A stretch of 8,443 nucleotides of DNA, taken from SVQP01 sp045603085 (GTDB lineage: Bacteria > Bacillota > Clostridia > Oscillospirales > CAG-272). This document shows positions 6,353-8,443 of this stretch, piece after piece. The position numbers were made by a program, and so were the translations under genes. The notes beneath the pieces are model-generated. The model was not told the origin of the DNA. It did no database searches and saw only the letters and a list, made by a program, of their open reading frames with translations. The stretch spans positions 1-8,443 of the forward strand of contig JAZULL010000018.1 of assembly GCA_045603085.1 (NCBI GenBank), written 5' to 3'. The stretch's first letter is position 1, and each line of letters begins with the position of its first letter.

Positions 6353-6370
6353 TTGTGAAAAATTCATCAA
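6353..6370. promoter_or_regulatory. weak Rex-like operator candidate upstream of the -35
   Basis: The 18-mer TTGTGAAAAATTCATCAA begins like the Rex consensus half-site TTGTGAA and ends in the matching CAA, but the second half is shifted by one base, so only five of nine positions pair as a palindrome. It sits just upstream of the hydrogenase promoter. Rex, the NADH-sensing repressor, is known to control fermentative and hydrogenase genes in Clostridia, so the place is sensible; the sequence match alone is weak. Confidence 0.25.
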
Positions 6371-6418
6371 TTTTCGGCACAAAAACGGCCTTTTTCACGC
6401 CCTCGCCGCCCCCTTTTG

Positions 6419-6446
6419 TGCATGCCGTTGGAAAGATCGGCGTGCA
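6419..6446. other. hairpin in the intergenic stretch between the acetyltransferase gene and the hydrogenase promoter
   Basis: TGCATGCCG (6419-6427) pairs with CGGCGTGCA (6438-6446) around a ten-base loop, with one G-T pair. Neither side has a T tract, so it is not a typical terminator. It lies upstream of the hydrogenase promoter and downstream of the GNAT terminator. Nothing else recognisable is seen between 6371 and 6477 apart from a C-rich run at 6408-6414. Confidence 0.3.
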
Positions 6447-6477
6447 TTGGCGAATTTGTAAAATTTTCTTGAACGAC

Positions 6478-6508
6478 AAAAAGCCACAGAGTAAGCCCTG
6501 TAGCTTTT
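6478..6508 (-). terminator. intrinsic terminator after the GNAT acetyltransferase gene
   Basis: On the minus strand AAAGCTACAG pairs with CTGTGGCTTT around an eight-base loop, ten pairs with one G-U, and the 3' side runs into TTTTTG. On the plus strand the G-U becomes a C/A mismatch, so the hairpin favours the minus transcript. It begins 21 bases after the acetyltransferase stop codon and separates that gene from the hydrogenase promoter. Confidence 0.75.
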
Positions 6509-6529
6509 ACGTCATTTTCATGCATTTGC

Positions 6530-6967
6530 TTATTTTTTCATCTCCATGTACGGAATGACCTCAAAGCCGCATTTTTGGTATACGTGTACGGCCCGTTCAT
6601 TCTCCTCCTCCACCTCAAGACGGAAGATGGAATTCGGGTATTTTTGCTGGATGAAGGTCATGAATCCGCTACCGATGCCAAGGCCGCGGCTGGACTCCTT
6701 GATATAGATATCCTCGATCCAGATGCAGGGCTTTCCAAACTCGGTCGAGAAGCTTTTGGCCACCATGGCGTAGCCGACAATGCCGTCCCCACCATCAAAA
6801 ACGTAGCCCTCCAGATAGGGCGAGCCACTCACGCATTGGTCAATGTCGGCCGAAAAGATCTCCTCCGAGCCGTTGCTCCATACCGCCTCCGATGCGTAAA
6901 ACACGCGCATCATTTGGGTCACCTCTTCCCTGTCTTTCTCTTGCATGCTCCTGATCAAATTTTGCAT
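6530..6967 (-). CDS. GNAT-family N-acetyltransferase
   Basis: A 145-residue single-domain acetyltransferase that would transfer the acetyl group of acetyl-CoA to an amine of an unknown substrate. Motif A is IEDIYIKESSRGLGIG, with the pyrophosphate-binding R94-G95-x-G97-x-G99, and the C-terminal motif B is NERAVHVYQKCGF (N123 to F135, Y130 near the usual catalytic tyrosine). Length is normal for the fold. I chose ATG 6967 because GGAGA (6974-6978) lies 6 nt upstream and the protein then begins with the usual first strand; a longer reading to 7015 runs into the promoter. It has its own promoter (7004-7032) and terminator (6478-6508), so it is a single-gene unit. Nothing links it to hydrogen metabolism. 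Aminoglycoside-, polyamine- or protein-acetylating roles cannot be told apart. Confidence 0.9.
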   Translation of the reverse strand: MQNLIRSMQEKDREEVTQMMRVFYASEAVWSNGSEEIFSADIDQCVSGSPYLEGYVFDGGDGIVGYAMVAKSFSTEFGKPCIWIEDIYIKESSRGLGIGSGFMTFIQQKYPNSIFRLEVEEENERAVHVYQKCGFEVIPYMEMKK

Positions 6968-7003
6968 AATCTGTCTCCATGATCCAATATTTTCGTCTAT
7001 GAA

Positions 7004-7032
7004 ATTATAGCACATAAATATGAAAAAGTAAA
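7004..7032 (-). promoter_or_regulatory. promoter of the GNAT gene, -35 in a block shared with the nucleotidyltransferase promoter
   Basis: TATAAT (7004-7009) with a TG extension (TGCTATAAT) lies 17 bp from TTTACT (7027-7032, four of six -35 matches). The -35 lies in a 15-base block (7023-7037, minus strand TCCTATTTACTTTTT) that recurs exactly at 8203-8217 before the nucleotidyltransferase gene, again 17 bp from a TGnTATAAT box. Confidence 0.7.
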
Positions 7033-7064
7033 TAGGATGGGCAAAAATGGCAACAAACGATTTA

Positions 7065-7300
7065 GTTTAGAGTTATGAGTTTGCTGCGCAAACGTTATGA
7101 TACGCTTCGCGTAGTTATGATATGATTGCCCTTGTTACTTCAAACTGCCCGTCAGGGCATCATAACTTGGCAAGGCCAATCATAACTCATAACTTGCCGA
7201 AGGGCAATCATGGTTGTTCTCCAGGAGATAACAAAAAACGCCCAGCATACGCTGAGCGTTTTTGCAAGTTTCGACCTTTGGTCGAAATTATCTCTTGGAG
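7065..7300. repeat. hairpin-rich dispersed repeat, copy 1
   Basis: This noncoding element recurs at 8229-8443. It opens with GTTTAGAGTTATGA. A chain of hairpins follows: GTTTGC/GCAAAC with loop TGC (7079-7093), TACGC/GCGTA with loop TTC (7101-7113), TGCCC/GGGCA (7146-7159), TTGGC/GCCAA with loop AAG (7167-7179) and TTGCC/GGCAA (7194-7207). They are separated by GTTATGA words on the left and the inverse TCATAAC on the right, so the whole is also a large imperfect inverted repeat. The final part (7219-7300) is a 13-base arm pair, 7219-7231 with 7288-7300, enclosing a terminator hairpin and an eight-pair hairpin (7269-7287). From 7114 to 7276 the two copies differ by one indel and two substitutions. 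No open reading frame or transposase is present; a MITE or mosaic palindromic (BIME-like) repeat fits best. Confidence 0.88.
7234..7263 (-). terminator. intrinsic terminator within repeat copy 1
   Basis: On the minus strand AACGCTCAGC pairs with GCTGGGCGTT around loop GTAT, including one G-U pair, and is followed by TTTTTTG. The A and T tracts on both sides extend the stem and could also allow termination on the plus strand, where the G-U is a C/A mismatch. It would end transcripts from the nucleotidyltransferase gene about 220 nt after its stop codon. Confidence 0.75.
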
Positions 7301-7322
7301 TTTTAAGAACACCGTTTGATAT

Positions 7323-7404
7323 CGTGAATAACGTGAAATATCGTGTGATACCGTAGATTTATCGTGTGTTTTCGTGCGATACCGTGAATATCGTGAGTAT
7401 CGTT
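7323..7404. repeat. helically phased degenerate CGTG array
   Basis: The tetramer CGTG, or a one-base variant (CGTA at 7352, CGTT at 7401), begins at 7323, 7332, 7342, 7352, 7363, 7373, 7383, 7392 and 7401. The spacings are 9, 10, 10, 11, 10, 10, 9 and 9, about one DNA turn each. The filler is AT-rich, with recurring GAATA, GATAC and TATC words. On the minus strand one frame reads as repeated Tyr-Ser-Arg, but it has no ribosome binding site. It could be a decayed tandem repeat or a phased protein-binding or bent-DNA site. Whether it belongs to the adjacent repeat element cannot be tested because copy 2 is cut by the window end. Confidence 0.75.
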
Positions 7405-7467
7405 GCATAAAGTGTTGCAACAAATTTGCACCAAAATCACACCAACGCTTAACGCCTATTCAGCTCG

Positions 7468-7483
7468 ACAAATTGGAATTTGT
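7468..7483 (-). other. short AT-rich palindrome directly after the nucleotidyltransferase stop codon
   Basis: ACAAATT and AATTTGT form an inverted repeat with a two-base centre, touching the stop codon at 7484. There is no U tract after it on the minus strand, so it would be a weak terminator or an mRNA 3' end structure. Nothing else recognisable lies between it and the phased array at 7404. Confidence 0.35.
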
Positions 7484-8143
7484 TTAACTGTTTTCCAAAA
7501 TCCATTTCTTTGACCAAGCAAACAATGTTTCGGACATCAAATTGAAATCTATCTCTCCACCATTTTTCAAATTTAAGAATATATCAACGATAAGCCGTTC
7601 ATCAGTTGAAACAACATCGCGCAATTCACTTTGGAATTTTATGTATTTGCCCGTTTGCTTAAAAGCGATAGCTTGCACAACGAAAGAGGCGGATTTATAC
7701 AATCCTTTCAAAATATCTTTGCTCTTTTCGTGCAGCATTTTGTGAACGCATCCGTGATAGATGTTACAAGCACCTATTTTAATCGCTCTGTTAACAGCAG
7801 ATTCATCAATCACCGCAAGCAATTCATCAAGACTACCTTGTATAGGGGTTGTGTCATAATAAAACTGAAAAAGGTCGGAAGGCTCCCAATTCAAAAGCTC
7901 ATCTTTACCCGAAACAAAGCCGCAAATCAGTTCTCTGTTGGGAAGGGTATCTAACATTGCATTGTATTTTTGAATATCCGTGACGGACAGTTGATCGAGT
8001 ATTACGACAATGTCTATATCACTTGTTTCTGTTGCTTCGCCACGACCGTAACTACCTTGCAAACCAACGAACCATACACAGTTTGTAAAAGTCTCATTTA
8101 ATGTCTGCAGGAATTTCTTCATCCAAGCAGTAATATCTATCAT
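7484..8143 (-). CDS. Nucleotidyltransferase-domain protein (DNA polymerase beta superfamily)
   Basis: A 219-residue protein with an N-terminal minimal nucleotidyltransferase fold. GSYGRGEATETSDIDIVVI carries the superfamily GS signature (G30, S31) and the two metal-binding aspartates (D42, D44). The remainder, from about residue 105, is mostly helical (NRAIKIGACNIYHGCVHKML onward). This matches single-chain nucleotidyltransferases of the antibiotic-modifying or MNT type, which transfer a nucleotide to a small molecule or protein; the substrate is unknown. The ATG at 8143 has GAGGTGA (8149-8155) 5 nt upstream; a GTG at 8152 would lie inside that site. The gene is visibly richer in A and T than the hydrogenase operon and stands between two direct repeat copies, so recent acquisition is likely. 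It has its own promoter (8184-8212). A resistance role is only one possibility; no partner HEPN gene is seen. Confidence 0.9.
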   Translation of the reverse strand: MIDITAWMKKFLQTLNETFTNCVWFVGLQGSYGRGEATETSDIDIVVILDQLSVTDIQKYNAMLDTLPNRELICGFVSGKDELLNWEPSDLFQFYYDTTPIQGSLDELLAVIDESAVNRAIKIGACNIYHGCVHKMLHEKSKDILKGLYKSASFVVQAIAFKQTGKYIKFQSELRDVVSTDERLIVDIFLNLKNGGEIDFNLMSETLFAWSKKWILENS

Positions 8144-8183
8144 CTTAATCACCTCGTCAAATTCAAGTTTATCGATTAGATAG

Positions 8184-8212
8184 ATTATACCATAAAAACG
8201 GCAAAAAGTAAA
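8184..8212 (-). promoter_or_regulatory. promoter of the nucleotidyltransferase gene
   Basis: TATAAT (8184-8189) with a TG extension (TGGTATAAT) lies 17 bp from TTTACT (8207-8212). The -35 is in the block AAAAAGTAAATAGGA (8203-8217, plus strand), identical to 7023-7037 before the acetyltransferase gene. Transcription would start about 30 bases before the ATG. Confidence 0.7.
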
Positions 8213-8228
8213 TAGGACGGCGGGAAGA

Positions 8229-8443
8229 GTTTAGAGTTATGATTTTGCCTGCGGCAAAAGTTATGACACGCTTCGCGTAGTTATGATATGATTGCCCTTG
8301 TTACTTCAAACTGCCCGTCAGGGCATCATAACTTGGCAAGGCCAATCATAACTCATAACTTGCCCGAAGGGCAATCATAGTTGTTCTCCAAGAGATAACA
8401 AAAAACGCCCAGCATACGCTGAGCGTTTTTGCAAGTTTCGACC
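8229..8443. repeat. hairpin-rich dispersed repeat, copy 2 (cut by window end)
   Basis: This is a direct copy of 7065-7276, in the same orientation and 1164 bp away, running off the window in the middle of the TTTCGACC hairpin. The first hairpin is TTTTGCC/GGCAAAA with loop TGC (8243-8259), one pair longer than in copy 1 and with its outer pair changed on both sides. The last small hairpin is a perfect TTGCCC/GGGCAA. The arm CTCCAAGAGATAA is the exact complement of the copy 1 right arm, whereas the copy 1 left arm has one change. Confidence 0.88.
8401..8430 (-). terminator. intrinsic terminator within repeat copy 2
   Basis: Same hairpin as in copy 1 (AACGCTCAGC with GCTGGGCGTT on the minus strand, then a T tract). 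It would stop minus-strand transcription arriving from beyond the window before the nucleotidyltransferase promoter, so that gene is insulated at both ends. Confidence 0.72.

Noticed and set aside
6968..7015. N-terminal extension of the GNAT gene
   Set aside because: It would start inside the promoter -10 region, whereas ATG 6967 has a good ribosome binding site and a normal GNAT N terminus.
7323..7404. Short-period array considered as CRISPR
   Set aside because: The unit is only about 10 bp with no spacers, no repeats of 25-37 bp and no cas genes nearby.
7208..7423. Minus-strand reading frame of 71 codons rich in Tyr-Ser-Arg
   Set aside because: It begins at TTG without a ribosome binding site, its repetition comes from the CGTG array, and it continues into the terminator hairpins of the repeat.
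7065..8443. Repeat pair considered as integron attC sites flanking a gene cassette
   Set aside because: GTTATGA does not fit the GTTRRRY core, the elements lack paired simple and inverse core sites, and no integrase is seen.
7065..8443. Repeat pair considered as insertion sequences forming a composite transposon
   Set aside because: Neither copy encodes a transposase or has clear terminal inverted repeats with target-site duplication; a non-autonomous element remains possible.

Overview
The window looks like the chromosome of an anaerobic, fermentative Firmicute of the Clostridia, most like the Ruminococcaceae/Oscillospiraceae. This rests on the NAD-dependent [FeFe]-hydrogenase gene cluster, strong AGGAGG-type ribosome binding sites and TATAAT promoters with TG extensions; the species cannot be fixed from the sequence. 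Every supported gene lies on the minus strand, so transcription runs from high to low coordinates.

Region 1 (about 6350 down to 1) is one long operon. A sigma-A-type promoter (6319-6347) starts it. The order is hydC (NuoE-like, 5777-6274), a DRTGG protein (5382-5720), an RsbW-like ATPase (4944-5366), an [FeFe]-hydrogenase-like protein with sensory-type active-site changes (3551-4906), a second DRTGG protein (3235-3564), a PHP phosphoesterase (2486-3238), a second stand-alone GHKL ATPase (1933-2484), a (2Fe-2S) thioredoxin-fold ferredoxin (1521-1889) and hydB (NuoF-like, 1-1500, cut by the window edge). The catalytic subunit hydA would be expected just beyond position 1. HydC and HydB carry electrons between NAD(H), Fe-S clusters and the absent HydA in an electron-bifurcating (ferredoxin plus NADH) or NAD-linked hydrogenase. 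The six genes between them look like a signalling or regulatory module: an H2- or redox-sensing hydrogenase homologue with two ATPases, two DRTGG proteins and a PHP phosphoesterase. The shared synteny is known in Clostridia, but to my knowledge the job of this module is not established. It is the best candidate here for an undescribed system.

Region 2 (6371-7032) holds a short intergenic stretch, a terminator, and a single GNAT acetyltransferase gene with its own promoter.

Region 3 (7033-8443) is accessory in character. An AT-richer nucleotidyltransferase gene (7484-8143) sits between two direct copies of a hairpin-rich repeat of at least 215 bp (7065-7300, and 8229 to the window end). Each copy contains a chain of short hairpins bordered by GTTATGA/TCATAAC words and ends in an intrinsic terminator. 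A helically phased CGTG array (7323-7404) lies between the first copy and the gene. The promoters of the acetyltransferase and the nucleotidyltransferase use the same block next to the repeat as their -35 region. No rRNA, tRNA, CRISPR array or transposase is seen.
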